9,191 bases of DNA from an uncultured Clostridia bacterium. GTDB taxonomy: Bacteria > Bacillota_A > Clostridia > Christensenellales > Aristaeellaceae. Each line of letters opens with the position of its first letter. The stretch's first letter is position 1. The position numbers and the translations under genes are program-made. Below the pieces are notes generated by a model. It ran no database searches, was not told the DNA's origin, and worked only from the letters and a program-made list of their open reading frames with translations. The stretch spans positions 1 to 9,191 of the forward strand of contig CAMBWJ010000051.1 of NCBI GenBank assembly GCA_945871545.1. Reading direction: 5' to 3'. This document shows positions 1 through 8,718 of this stretch, piece after piece.

Positions 1-2
1 TC

Positions 3-659
3 TGCCGCGACTGGCTGCTGTCCCTGGGCATGAAGGAGGAGAACCTGCGCCTGCGAGACCATGAGAAGGACAAGCTGGCCTTCTACTCTAAGGCGACCAC
101 CGACTTTGAATATCTCTTCCCCTTCGGCTGGGGAGAGCTGTGGGGCGTGGCGGACCGCACCGACTACGACCTGTCCCAGCACACCAACCACTCCGGCAAG
201 AACATGGAGTACCTCGATCCGGTGACGAACGAGAAGTTCATCCCCTACTGCATCGAGCCCTCCGTGGGCGTGGACCGTCTGGTTCTGGCCTTCCTCTGCG
301 ACGCCTACGACGAGGAGGAGCTGGAGGGCGGCGACGTGCGCACCGTGCTGCACCTGCATCCGGCGCTGGCTCCCTTCAAGGTGGCCGTGATGCCCCTGCA
401 GAAGAACAAGCTGGGCGACCAGGCCAAGGCCCTGTACCAGCAGCTGTGCAAGAAGTTCCGCTGCGACTACGACGAGACCGGCTCCATCGGCAAGCGCTAT
501 CGCCGTCAGGACGAGATCGGCACGCCGTACTGCATCTGCGTGGACTTCGACACCGAGACCACCGGCAACGTCACCGTGCGCGACCGCGACACCATGCAGC
601 AGGAGATCGTCCCCGTTGCGGAGCTGGTTTCCTGGCTGGAGAAGAAGCTGGAGTTCTAA
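3..659 (+). CDS. glyQS: Glycyl-tRNA synthetase, dimeric (alpha2) type, C-terminal part
   Basis: This gene is cut by the left edge of the window; the reading frame is open from base 3 and ends at TAA 657-659, leaving about 218 residues. The enzyme charges tRNA-Gly with glycine in the cytoplasm. The visible part holds the end of the class II catalytic core, including motif 3 ([13 protein letters not shown], roughly bases 258-300, with the conserved Arg that contacts ATP). It then has the C-terminal anticodon-binding domain, which starts near [11 protein letters not shown] and contains [19 protein letters not shown] and VTVRDRDT, both typical of the alpha2 glycyl enzyme rather than the alpha2beta2 form. 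The protein ends in a normal way with SWLEKKLEF, and a terminator follows within 20 bases, so it is the last gene of its unit. Family assignment is secure from the sequence; the missing N-terminal part cannot be judged. Confidence 0.95.
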   Translation, partial: CRDWLLSLGMKEENLRLRDHEKDKLAFYSKATTDFEYLFPFGWGELWGVADRTDYDLSQHTNHSGKNMEYLDPVTNEKFIPYCIEPSVGVDRLVLAFLCDAYDEEELEGGDVRTVLHLHPALAPFKVAVMPLQKNKLGDQAKALYQQLCKKFRCDYDETGSIGKRYRRQDEIGTPYCICVDFDTETTGNVTVRDRDTMQQEIVPVAELVSWLEKKLEF

Positions 660-674
660 GATCAGCTTTCATTG

Positions 675-703
675 CTCCCCGATTGATTTCGGGGAGTTTT
701 TTT
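675..703 (+). terminator. Intrinsic terminator of the glycyl-tRNA synthetase gene
   Basis: An 8-bp perfect stem (CTCCCCGA at 675-682 with TCGGGGAG at 689-696) closes a 6-base loop and is followed at once by seven T residues (697-703). It lies 15 bases after the stop codon. This is a textbook Rho-independent terminator and separates the synthetase from the sigma factor unit. Confidence 0.93.
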
Positions 704-719
704 CATGCCGCACGCTCCT

Positions 720-749
720 TTTGCCAATTCATGGGGTCTAATGGGCAAA
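720..749. repeat. Imperfect inverted repeat upstream of the sigma factor gene
   Basis: TTTGCC at 720-725 is matched by GGCAAA at 744-749. Inside these arms ATT (727-729) matches AAT (740-742), with one mismatched position (A726/G743) between the two paired blocks. It sits between the upstream terminator and the sigma gene start at 779, where the promoter must lie. It could be an operator or an mRNA hairpin. I see no convincing sigma-A promoter in 704-778 to place it against. Confidence 0.4.
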
Positions 750-778
750 TGGAACGCGGAGAAAGGCGGGGATGGACG

Positions 779-1255
779 ATGAACGAGCGGGAGTTTTCCA
801 TGCGCGTGCACGGCTGCATGAACCGGCTGTGGCGCATCTCCTGGTCGATGCTGCGCTGCGGTGCGGACTGCGACGATGCGGTGCAGGAGGCGATCTTCCG
901 GGCGTGGCGCAAGCGTGGAACGCTGCGGGAGGAAAAGTACTTCGAGACCTGGCTCACACGCATTCTGATCAACGAATGCAAGCGCATGCTGCGGCGCAGG
1001 GGCAGCGGAAATGCACCGGCGCCGGAATCCTACGCGGATCAGGCGGAACCGGAGAATCCGGAGCTGGCGGACGCCATCGCGGCGCTGCCGGTGGAGCTGC
1101 GGCTGCCCATCGTGCTGCACTACATGGAGGGCTATCGGATTCGGGAGATCGCCGGAATCCTGCGCCTGCCGGAGACCACGGTGAAGTGGCGGCTGCGCAG
1201 CGGACGGCAGCGCCTGCGGTGTGAGCTGGGCGCGGGAGAGGAGGTGCGGAGATGA
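779..1255 (+). CDS. ECF-type RNA polymerase sigma-70 family factor
   Basis: A 158-residue protein with only the two domains of an extracytoplasmic-function sigma factor. Region 2 covers about residues 1-74 and includes the core-binding signature DCDDAVQEAIFRAW (residues 30-43) and the -10 recognition stretch YFETWLTRILINECKRMLRRR (54-74). A short acidic, Pro-rich linker follows. Region 4 covers about 98-152, where REIAGILRLPETTVKWRLRSGRQRL forms the helix-turn-helix that reads the -35 element. The frame is open far upstream, but ATG 779 is preferred because the purine-rich AAAGGCGGGG (762-771) lies at ribosome-binding distance and region 2 begins right after it; ATG 749 is possible and would add ten residues. 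The stop overlaps the next start as ATGA, so it is translated together with the membrane protein downstream, the usual arrangement for a sigma factor and its anti-sigma partner. The regulon is unknown. Confidence 0.9.
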   Translation: MNEREFSMRVHGCMNRLWRISWSMLRCGADCDDAVQEAIFRAWRKRGTLREEKYFETWLTRILINECKRMLRRRGSGNAPAPESYADQAEPENPELADAIAALPVELRLPIVLHYMEGYRIREIAGILRLPETTVKWRLRSGRQRLRCELGAGEEVRR

Positions 1256-2229
1256 ATCGCAGGGACTTTCAGAGCGCGGTGCCGCCGATCCCGGCGCACT
1301 TCGTGCACGCGGCGGACGCTGCGCTTGCGCAGATCGGTTGGGCGGAGAGAAGGAACGCGCGGAGGGGAGGCAGACCTATGGGGCGAAAGATTCTGATCGC
1401 GGCAGCGGCGCTGCTGCTGCTGGCGGGCATGGCGCTGGCCGTGGGCGCGCGCTTCGGCATCCTTGACTTTTACAACGACGTGGCAGGCGATCCCATCGTG
1501 CCGCCGGAGGGCGCAGAGGCGGTCATTCAGAGCGACGTGGCTCGCCTGAAGACCGCAAGCGGCGCGGTGATCACCGTCGAGGAGGCGGCCTGGTCGGGCA
1601 GCAGCTTCACCGTGGTGACGCACTTTGTTCCCGCGCCGGATGCGGAGGGCGTGCCGTTTCCGCCCGATCTGCGGGTGTTGAACGCGGAGTGGGAGGACCT
1701 CGGCTCCTCCGACCAATCCTTCCCGGACGGAAGCGTCAGCTGGATGCACAGCGGCCGCGTGTCGGATGCGGACGCTGCGCCGCAGGTGCTGGCCTGCGTG
1801 CTCTCGGTTCAACTGGGCGGAGGCGACGGGGTGGTGGAGATCCCCTTCGAGCTGAAGCACAGCGACGGCGGCATGGCGCTGCGGCTTCTTCCCCGGAACG
1901 CGGGCGAACGCTGGAGCGTGGTCTCTGCCGAAATCGACTGCGGCAGGCTCGAGAGCACGCTGGACGTGCGCTATCGCTACCAGCCGCTGCCCGAGGAACT
2001 GATGGGCGTGAGCCTGCGCCCCTTCACGGCGGAGGGCGAGGAGATTCCGTGGGAGTCCGGCTCCTCTGCATGGGAGGAGCAGGCGGACGGCACGCTCCTC
2101 TGGCACGTGGTGCTGCGGATTCAGAGCATGGACGTGGTTCCGGAGACGCTGATCCTGCAACCCAAGGTCATCGATTCCTACGATTGGCTGGAGCCCATCG
2201 TGTGCGATGTTGTGCCGGAGGAAGAATAA
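1252..2229 (+). CDS. Single-pass membrane protein, probable anti-sigma factor/sensor
   Basis: A 325-residue protein that starts inside the stop codon of the sigma gene. Residues 1-45 form a short cytoplasmic segment with an amphipathic look (MNRRDFQSAVPPIPAHFVHA...) ending in a run of Arg/Lys. A strongly hydrophobic helix at about 46-65 is then followed by some 260 extracytoplasmic residues. The start of that domain (RFGILDFYNDVAG ... AEAVIQSDVARL, about 66-100) matches, from memory, the region after the membrane helix in clostridial ECF-linked proteins related to the DUF4179 group; this is a recalled resemblance, not a search. The outer part is rich in alternating hydrophobic/polar stretches and looks like beta-sandwich material. 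By position and topology it should hold the sigma factor at the membrane through the short N-terminus and release it on an outside signal. That role is inferred. The N-terminus is too short for a classical zinc-finger anti-sigma domain, and no HxxxCxxC motif is present. Confidence 0.75.
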   Translation: MNRRDFQSAVPPIPAHFVHAADAALAQIGWAERRNARRGGRPMGRKILIAAAALLLLAGMALAVGARFGILDFYNDVAGDPIVPPEGAEAVIQSDVARLKTASGAVITVEEAAWSGSSFTVVTHFVPAPDAEGVPFPPDLRVLNAEWEDLGSSDQSFPDGSVSWMHSGRVSDADAAPQVLACVLSVQLGGGDGVVEIPFELKHSDGGMALRLLPRNAGERWSVVSAEIDCGRLESTLDVRYRYQPLPEELMGVSLRPFTAEGEEIPWESGSSAWEEQADGTLLWHVVLRIQSMDVVPETLILQPKVIDSYDWLEPIVCDVVPEEE

Positions 2230-2242
2230 AACGAAATGCGCG

Positions 2243-2284
2243 TCATCCCTATCCCGAATTCGGGACGGGGATGATTTATGTTTT
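2243..2284 (+). terminator. Long hairpin, probable terminator of the sigma/anti-sigma unit
   Basis: TCATCCC (2243-2249) pairs with GGGATGA (2268-2274), and inside it TCCCGAATTCGGGA (2252-2265) is a perfect 14-base palindrome. One T-G wobble and one A-C mismatch separate the two stems. It begins 13 bases after the stop codon. The following tract TTTATGTTTT is T-rich but interrupted, so termination may be incomplete. Confidence 0.65.
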
Positions 2285-2317
2285 GGGGAATGTTAATTGA
2301 TGGACACATTCCGGCGA

Positions 2318-2347
2318 CTTTACAAACTTCTGATCTTTCTCGTATTT
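2318..2347 (+). promoter_or_regulatory. Possible PhoP/PhoB binding region (Pho box) upstream of pstS
   Basis: CTTTACA at 2318-2324 resembles the TTTACA/TTAACA-type half-site bound by Bacillota PhoP. About one helical turn later come CTGATCT (2330-2336) and CGTATTT (2341-2347), which are 11 bases apart and progressively weaker matches. The region lies just upstream of a promoter with a poor -35 element, where an activator site would be expected. The repeat quality is low and the call depends largely on the context of a pst operon that encodes its own PhoP/PhoR pair. Confidence 0.3.
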
Positions 2348-2375
2348 TTCCCGGACGATTCTGCCCTAGTATAGA
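2344..2375 (+). promoter_or_regulatory. Candidate promoter of the pst-pho operon
   Basis: The overlapping -10 candidates TAGTAT (2367-2372) and TATAGA (2370-2375) each match four of six consensus bases. The -35 position at normal spacing (around 2344-2352) reads only as a T-rich stretch running into CCG, with no TTGACA-like hexamer. A recognisable -10 with no -35 is typical of activator-dependent promoters. Transcription would start near 2380 and give a purine-rich leader of about 45 bases. Confidence 0.4.
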
Positions 2376-2426
2376 AGCGTACCCAAGATCAAAGAAAAAA
2401 ACGAGACAGAAGGAAGGACAAGACTT

Positions 2427-3272
2427 ATGAAGAAGATTCTGGCAATGGTATTGGCGATGCTGCTGGTCATCGGCAGCGCATGCGCGGCGAATGAAATCAA
2501 CGTGATCTCCCGCGAGGACGGCAGCGGCACTCGCGGCGCGTTCATCGAGCTGTTCGGCATCGAGCAGAAGGACGCGGACGGCAACAAGGTTGATTACACC
2601 ACCGACGAGGCGGACATCACCAACAGCACCTCGGTCATGATGACCAGCGTGGCCGGCAATCCCAGCGCCATCGGTTACATCTCCCTGGGCTCCCTGAACG
2701 AGACCGTGAAGGCGGTTGCCATCGACGGCGTGGAAGCCAGCGTTGAGAACATCAAGGCCGGCACCTACACCGTGGCCCGTCCCTTCAACATCGCCACCAA
2801 GGCTGAGGTCTCCGAGGCTGCGCAGGCGTTCATCGACTTCATCCTCAGCGCCGAGGGCCAGGCGGTCATCGAGGCGAACGGCTACATTGCAGTCGTCGAG
2901 GATGCTCCGGCCTATGCGGGCAGCAGCGTCGAGGGCAAGGTCGTCGTCGCCGGTTCCTCCTCCGTCACCCCGGTCATGGAGAAGCTGAAGGAGGCCTATG
3001 AGGCCATCAACCCCAACGCCAACATCGAGGTGCAGCAGAGCGACTCCACCACCGGCATGAACAACGCCATCGAGGGCGTGTGCGACATCGGCATGGCCTC
3101 CCGCGCGGTCAAGGACAGCGAGATCGAGGCGGGCCTGACCTCCACCACCATCGCAATGGACGGCATCGCGGTGATCGTGAGCAATGACAATCCGGTTGAC
3201 GGCCTGGCCGCCGATCAGGTGCGCGCCATCTACATGGGCGAAATCACCGACTGGAGCGAAATCAATGGCTAA
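2427..3272 (+). CDS. pstS: Phosphate ABC transporter substrate-binding protein PstS, circularly permuted
   Basis: A 281-residue secreted protein that captures phosphate outside the cell and hands it to PstCA. AGGAAGG (2411-2417) sits 9 bases before ATG 2427. Residues 1-21 are a signal peptide (MKKI, hydrophobic core, SACAA). The mature part begins with EINVISREDGSGTRGAF (23-39), the phosphate-binding loop that normally lies in the middle of PstS, and continues through the usual C-terminal half (GYISLGSLNETVKAV, FIDFILSAEGQAVIEANGYIAV). After a linker at about 156-171 comes the segment that is normally N-terminal: VVVAGSSSVTPVMEKLKEAY (from 172), QQSDSTTGMNNAI (from 203), CDIGMASR (to 226), MDGIAVIVSNDNP, and finally MGEITDWSEING. 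Both lobes and all recognisable binding loops are present, but in swapped order. Length is normal for the family. The cysteine at 19 is preceded by Gly-Ser-Ala, not a canonical lipobox. The last codons overlap the pstC start. Family is certain; the permutation is read directly from the sequence. Confidence 0.93.
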   Translation: MKKILAMVLAMLLVIGSACAANEINVISREDGSGTRGAFIELFGIEQKDADGNKVDYTTDEADITNSTSVMMTSVAGNPSAIGYISLGSLNETVKAVAIDGVEASVENIKAGTYTVARPFNIATKAEVSEAAQAFIDFILSAEGQAVIEANGYIAVVEDAPAYAGSSVEGKVVVAGSSSVTPVMEKLKEAYEAINPNANIEVQQSDSTTGMNNAIEGVCDIGMASRAVKDSEIEAGLTSTTIAMDGIAVIVSNDNPVDGLAADQVRAIYMGEITDWSEING

Positions 3273-4140
3273 TCACCTTCGGAAATCGAAGGGCGCAATG
3301 AAGGAGACCCTGGCAAGGGTCCTCTTCATTTGTGCCGCTTGTATCTCCATTCTGGCGGTCTTTCTGATCTGTATCTTCCTCTTTGCCAACGGACTCCCGG
3401 GCATGTTCAAAATCGGCGTGCTGGATTTCCTGACCGGTACCAAATGGAAGCCGGGCAACGACGTTTACGGCATCCTGCCGATGATCCTTGGCAGCGTGTA
3501 CGTAACGGCGGGCGCGTTAATCATCGGCGTACCCGCGGGCCTGCTGACGGCGATCTTCCTCTCTCGCTTCGCGTCAGGCAGACCTGCGAAGATGATGCGC
3601 TCCGCCGTATCCCTTCTCGCAGGCATTCCCTCGGTGGTCTACGGCTTCTTCGGCCTGGTGGTGATCGTGCCGCTGATCCGCATGATCTTCGGTGGCAGCG
3701 GCTCCAGCCTGCTGGCGGCCTGCATCCTGCTGGGCATGATGATCCTGCCAACAATTATCACGCTGTCGGAGTCCGCGCTGAACGCCGTGCCCCAGTCCTA
3801 CTATGAGGGCGCGCTGGCGCTGGGCGCAACCCACGAGCGCGCGGTGTTTACGGTGATCCTGCCCGCAGCCAAGTCCGGCGTGCTGGCGGCCATCATCTTG
3901 GGCGTGGGACGCGCCATCGGCGAGGCCATGGCGGTGATGATGGTGGCGGGCAACCGCGCCGTGATCCCCAACAGCCTGGTCAAGGGCGTGCGCACGCTCA
4001 CCAGCAACATCGTCATGGAGATGGGCTACGCCACCGACCTGCACCGCGAGGCGCTGATCGCCACGGCGGTGGTGCTGTTCGTGTTCATTCTGCTGATCAA
4101 CCTGCTGTTTTCCGTCATCAAGAGAAAGGCAAAGCTGTAA
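3265..4140 (+). CDS. pstC: Phosphate ABC transporter permease PstC
   Basis: A 291-residue inner-membrane subunit that, with PstA, forms the phosphate path through the membrane. The first helix lies at about residues 17-41, followed by the PstC-type extracellular stretch GVLDFLTGTKWKPGNDVYGILPM and then five more hydrophobic segments. The cytoplasmic coupling loop that docks on the ATPase is clear at about 181-189 (EGALALGAT), followed by VILPAAKSGVLAAIILGVGRAIGEAMAV. Start ATG 3265 overlaps the end of pstS by 8 bases and has GGAG (3253-3256) at good spacing, which suggests translational coupling. ATG 3298, preceded by GAAGGG, is an alternative start that would shorten the cytoplasmic N-terminus by eleven residues. 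The gene looks complete and normal. Confidence 0.95.
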   Translation: MANHLRKSKGAMKETLARVLFICAACISILAVFLICIFLFANGLPGMFKIGVLDFLTGTKWKPGNDVYGILPMILGSVYVTAGALIIGVPAGLLTAIFLSRFASGRPAKMMRSAVSLLAGIPSVVYGFFGLVVIVPLIRMIFGGSGSSLLAACILLGMMILPTIITLSESALNAVPQSYYEGALALGATHERAVFTVILPAAKSGVLAAIILGVGRAIGEAMAVMMVAGNRAVIPNSLVKGVRTLTSNIVMEMGYATDLHREALIATAVVLFVFILLINLLFSVIKRKAKL

Positions 4141-4143
4141 ACT

Positions 4144-4980
4144 ATGAGCGCAAAGACAAAAGCAAGGCTGATGCGCCTGGCGACGTATGCGGGTGCGGCG
4201 TTTACGATGGTGGTCTTTCTATCCATCGTGGGCTACATCCTCATCAAGGGCGTTGGCCACCTCTCCCCGGAGCTCTTCGCCTGGGAGTACAACTCCGAAA
4301 ACGTTTCGCTGATGCCGGCGCTGATCAACACGCTGCTGATGACGTTTCTGTCGCTGATCGTCGCGGTGCCGCTGGGCATCGGCGCGGCCATCTATCTGAC
4401 GGAGTACGCCCGGCGCGGCAACAAGCTGGTCAAGCTGGTGCGCGTCACGGCGGAGACCCTGTCCGGCATTCCCTCAATTATATACGGCCTGTTCGGCTCG
4501 CTGTTCTTCGTGATTGCGCTGAAGATGGGCCTGTCGCTGCTCTCCGGCGCGCTGACGCTGTCGATCATGGTGCTGCCGCTGATCATGCGCAGCACGGAGG
4601 AGGCGCTGCTGGCGGTGCCGGACTCCTACCGCGAGGGCAGCTTCGGCCTTGGCGCGGGGCGGCTGCGCACCACCTTCAAGGTGGTGCTGCCCTCGGCGAT
4701 TCCCGGCATCCTGGCGGGCGTGATTCTGGCCATCGGCCGCATCGTGGGCGAGACCGCCGCGCTGATCTACACGGCAGGCACCGTGCCGAAGGTGGCGACC
4801 GGGCTGTTCGATTCCACGCGCACGCTGTCGGTGCACATGTACGCCATCTCCCAGGAGGGACTCTACATCAACCAGAGCTACGCCACGGCGGTGGTGCTGC
4901 TGGGCATCGTCATCGGGATCAACGCGCTGTCCGCATGGGTGGCCAAGAAGATCGGGAGGAGCAACTATGGCAAAGTTTGA
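4144..4980 (+). CDS. pstA: Phosphate ABC transporter permease PstA
   Basis: The partner permease of PstC, 278 residues. A first helix at about 8-33 is followed by [21 protein letters not shown], typical of PstA, and then the conserved permease core ([42 protein letters not shown]). The ATPase-coupling loop is at about 164-171 (EGSFGLGA), followed by [28 protein letters not shown]. It starts 3 bases after the pstC stop, with AGAAAGG (4123-4129) as a rather distant ribosome binding site, so coupling to pstC translation is likely. Its 3' end overlaps pstB by 14 bases. Nothing appears broken. Confidence 0.95.
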   Translation: MSAKTKARLMRLATYAGAAFTMVVFLSIVGYILIKGVGHLSPELFAWEYNSENVSLMPALINTLLMTFLSLIVAVPLGIGAAIYLTEYARRGNKLVKLVRVTAETLSGIPSIIYGLFGSLFFVIALKMGLSLLSGALTLSIMVLPLIMRSTEEALLAVPDSYREGSFGLGAGRLRTTFKVVLPSAIPGILAGVILAIGRIVGETAALIYTAGTVPKVATGLFDSTRTLSVHMYAISQEGLYINQSYATAVVLLGIVIGINALSAWVAKKIGRSNYGKV

Positions 4981-5716
4981 CATACGCAATCTGAACCTGC
5001 ACTATGGCTCGTTTCACGCGCTGAAGGACGTGAACCTGTCCATCGACGAAAAGGAGATTACCGCCTTCATCGGCCCCTCGGGCTGCGGCAAGAGCACGCT
5101 GCTTAAAACGTTAAACCGCATGAATGATTTGGTGGAAGGCTGCAAAATAACAGGAGATGTGCTGCTCGACGGCGAAGATATCTATGGAAACATGGACGCC
5201 ACCGTCCTGCGCAAGCGCGTGGGCATGGTGTTTCAGAAGCCCAATCCCTTTCCGATGAGCATCTATGACAACGTGGCCTACGGCCCGCGCACCCACGGCG
5301 TGCGGGGCAAGGCGAAGCTGGATGACATCGTGGAGCGCTCGCTGCGAAACGCCGCCATCTGGGACGAACTGAAGGACCGCCTGAAGAAGGACGCCCTGGG
5401 GCTCTCCGGCGGTCAGCAGCAGCGGCTGTGCATCGCCCGCGCCCTTGCTGTGGAGCCCGAGGTGCTGCTGATGGACGAGCCCACCAGCGCCCTCGACCCC
5501 ATCTCCACCTCGAAGATCGAGGATCTGGCCGTGATGCTCAAGCAGGACTACACCATCGTCATGGTGACCCACAACATGCAGCAGGCGGCCCGCATCTCCG
5601 ACAAGACGGCCTTCTTCCTGCTGGGCGAGGTCATCGAGTACGGCGACACGGAGAAGATGTTCTCCATGCCCGCCGACAAGCGAACGGAGGACTACATTAC
5701 GGGGAGGTTTGGCTGA
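4967..5716 (+). CDS. pstB: Phosphate ABC transporter ATP-binding protein PstB
   Basis: A 249-residue cytoplasmic ATPase that powers PstCA. All ABC motifs are intact: Walker [10 protein letters not shown] (36-44), Q-loop Gln at 90 in [21 protein letters not shown] (the KPNPFPMS stretch is characteristic of PstB), signature LSGGQQQRL (146-154), Walker B VLLMDEP with Asp170 and Glu171, and the switch His at 202 in VTHNM. The C-terminus has the PstB-type [30 protein letters not shown]. The start ATG lies inside the end of pstA and has GGGAGGA (4954-4960) six bases ahead. The stop TGA shares its final A with the phoU ATG (TGATG). Confidence 0.97.
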   Translation: MAKFDIRNLNLHYGSFHALKDVNLSIDEKEITAFIGPSGCGKSTLLKTLNRMNDLVEGCKITGDVLLDGEDIYGNMDATVLRKRVGMVFQKPNPFPMSIYDNVAYGPRTHGVRGKAKLDDIVERSLRNAAIWDELKDRLKKDALGLSGGQQQRLCIARALAVEPEVLLMDEPTSALDPISTSKIEDLAVMLKQDYTIVMVTHNMQQAARISDKTAFFLLGEVIEYGDTEKMFSMPADKRTEDYITGRFG

Positions 5717-6372
5717 TGCGCGTTCGATTTGACGAGCAGCTGAGTCTGCTCAACCGGGAATTGCTGGAAATGGGTTCACTGATCGAGCAGTCCATCCGCA
5801 GTGCCACCCAGGCGCTGATTCGCCAGGACGTGGAGGCCGCCAACGCCGCCATCGCTTCGGATCACGAGGTGGATCAGAAGGAGCGGGAGATCGAGGCGCT
5901 GTGCCTGAAGCTGCTGCTGCAGCAGCAGCCCGTGGCGCGGGATCTGCGGCAGATTTCCGCAGCGCTGAAGATGATCACCGACATGGAGCGCATCGGCGAT
6001 CAGGCGGCGGACATCTCCGGCCTGGTGATCTACCTGGCCGGCGCGCCGTATCTCAAGAAGCTGGAGCACCTGCCCCAGATGGCTGAGGCCGCCATCCGCA
6101 TGGTGAGCGGCAGTCTGGACGCCTATGTGAACAAGGATCTGGAGCTGGCGCGCAAAGTGATGGAGATGGACGACGTCATCGACGACCTGTTCGACGTGGT
6201 GAAGAACGAGCTGATCGGCCTGATCCGAAAGAACGCCGACAACGGCTCCCAGGCGATTGATCTATTGATGATCGCCAAGTACTTCGAGCGCATCGGCGAC
6301 CACGCGCAGAACATTGCCGAGTGGGTGGAATACGCCATCACAGGAAAGCACAAAGGGGAATACCTTGCATGA
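5716..6372 (+). CDS. phoU: Phosphate signalling regulator PhoU
   Basis: A 218-residue, fully helical cytoplasmic protein made of two repeated three-helix PhoU domains. In this family PhoU bridges the Pst transporter and the PhoR kinase, keeping the kinase off when phosphate is plentiful. Each domain carries the metal-coordinating ERIGD signature: Glu91-Asp95 (DMERIGDQAADI) and Glu191-Asp195 followed by His196 (FERIGDHAQNIAEW). The conserved QQPVARDLR stretch in domain 1 is also present. The start at 5716 overlaps the pstB stop (TGATG); the frame is open upstream, but that part is pstB in another frame. The stop overlaps the response regulator start as ATGA. Length and motifs are normal. Confidence 0.96.
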   Translation: MRVRFDEQLSLLNRELLEMGSLIEQSIRSATQALIRQDVEAANAAIASDHEVDQKEREIEALCLKLLLQQQPVARDLRQISAALKMITDMERIGDQAADISGLVIYLAGAPYLKKLEHLPQMAEAAIRMVSGSLDAYVNKDLELARKVMEMDDVIDDLFDVVKNELIGLIRKNADNGSQAIDLLMIAKYFERIGDHAQNIAEWVEYAITGKHKGEYLA

Positions 6373-7040
6373 TCTATTACGTTGAGGACGACGACAACAT
6401 TCGCGAGCTGGTGGTCTATACCCTGAATCAGGTGGGGCTGGAGGCGCGGGGCTATTCCTGCGCCCTGGACTTCTACGCAGCGATGGAGCAGCAGGCGCCC
6501 GATCTGGTGCTGCTGGACATCATGCTGCCGGAGGAGGACGGCCTCAGCATTCTGCGCAGGCTGCGCGCCGAGGCGGCGACGGAGGAGATCCCCGTGGTCA
6601 TGATCACCGCCAAGGACACGGAGTTTGACAAGGTGCAGGGTCTGGATCTGGGCGCGGACGACTACATCGCCAAGCCCTTCGGCATGGCGGAGCTGGTGGC
6701 GCGGGTGCGCGCGCGGCTGCGCAGGCGGGGGGTGAAGGGTGCGGTCAACCGCTTCGAGGCGGGCGATCTGGTGCTGGATCACCGGGCGCACACGGTCACG
6801 GTGCGCGGCGAAAGCGTTGCGCTGACCCTGAAGGAGTACGATCTGCTCCACTATCTGATGGAAAACCGCGGCACGGCCTTTTCCCGGGAGCAGCTGCTCA
6901 ACCGCATCTGGGATTACAGCTACGAGGGCGGCTCCCGTACGGTGGACGTGCACATTCAGACCCTTCGGGCCAAGCTGGGCCACTGCGGCGAGATGATCGA
7001 GACGGTGCGCGGCGTGGGCTACCGATTTGGAGGGAAATAG
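6369..7040 (+). CDS. phoP: PhoB/PhoP-type response regulator (OmpR family)
   Basis: A 223-residue transcription regulator. The N-terminal receiver domain (about 1-120) has the acidic pocket E6-D7-D8, the phospho-accepting Asp50 (LVLLDIMLPEEDG), Thr80 and Lys102 (AKPFG). The C-terminal winged-helix DNA-binding domain (about 128-220) shows LTLKEYDLLHYLMENRG, FSREQLLNRIWDY, the recognition helix region SRTVDVHIQTLRAKL and the closing ETVRGVGYRFG. The start ATG overlaps the phoU stop, and AAAGGGGA (6352-6359) is a good ribosome binding site; the open frame upstream lies inside phoU and is not used. The kinase begins 1 base after its stop. Family is certain. The phosphate-specific role is inferred from its place in the pst operon. 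Confidence 0.93.
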   Translation: MIYYVEDDDNIRELVVYTLNQVGLEARGYSCALDFYAAMEQQAPDLVLLDIMLPEEDGLSILRRLRAEAATEEIPVVMITAKDTEFDKVQGLDLGADDYIAKPFGMAELVARVRARLRRRGVKGAVNRFEAGDLVLDHRAHTVTVRGESVALTLKEYDLLHYLMENRGTAFSREQLLNRIWDYSYEGGSRTVDVHIQTLRAKLGHCGEMIETVRGVGYRFGGK

Positions 7041-7041
7041 C

Positions 7042-8715
<1,674 letters not shown>

Positions 8716-8718
8716 TAC

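Noticed and set aside
751..755. GGAAC, resembling the -35 of ECF promoters, upstream of the sigma start
   Set aside because: A matching -10 would fall at or after the start codon at 779, leaving no room for a leader and ribosome binding site.
2427..3272. The idea that pstS is truncated or frameshifted because its end (WSEING) is normally mid-protein
   Set aside because: The missing part is present at the front of the same frame, total length is normal, and the pstC start is coupled to the stop. Permutation explains it better than truncation.
5911..5928. A perfect palindrome of (CTG)3(CAG)3
   Set aside because: It encodes Leu-Leu-Leu-Gln-Gln-Gln just before PVARDLR, a conserved stretch of PhoU, so protein coding explains it.
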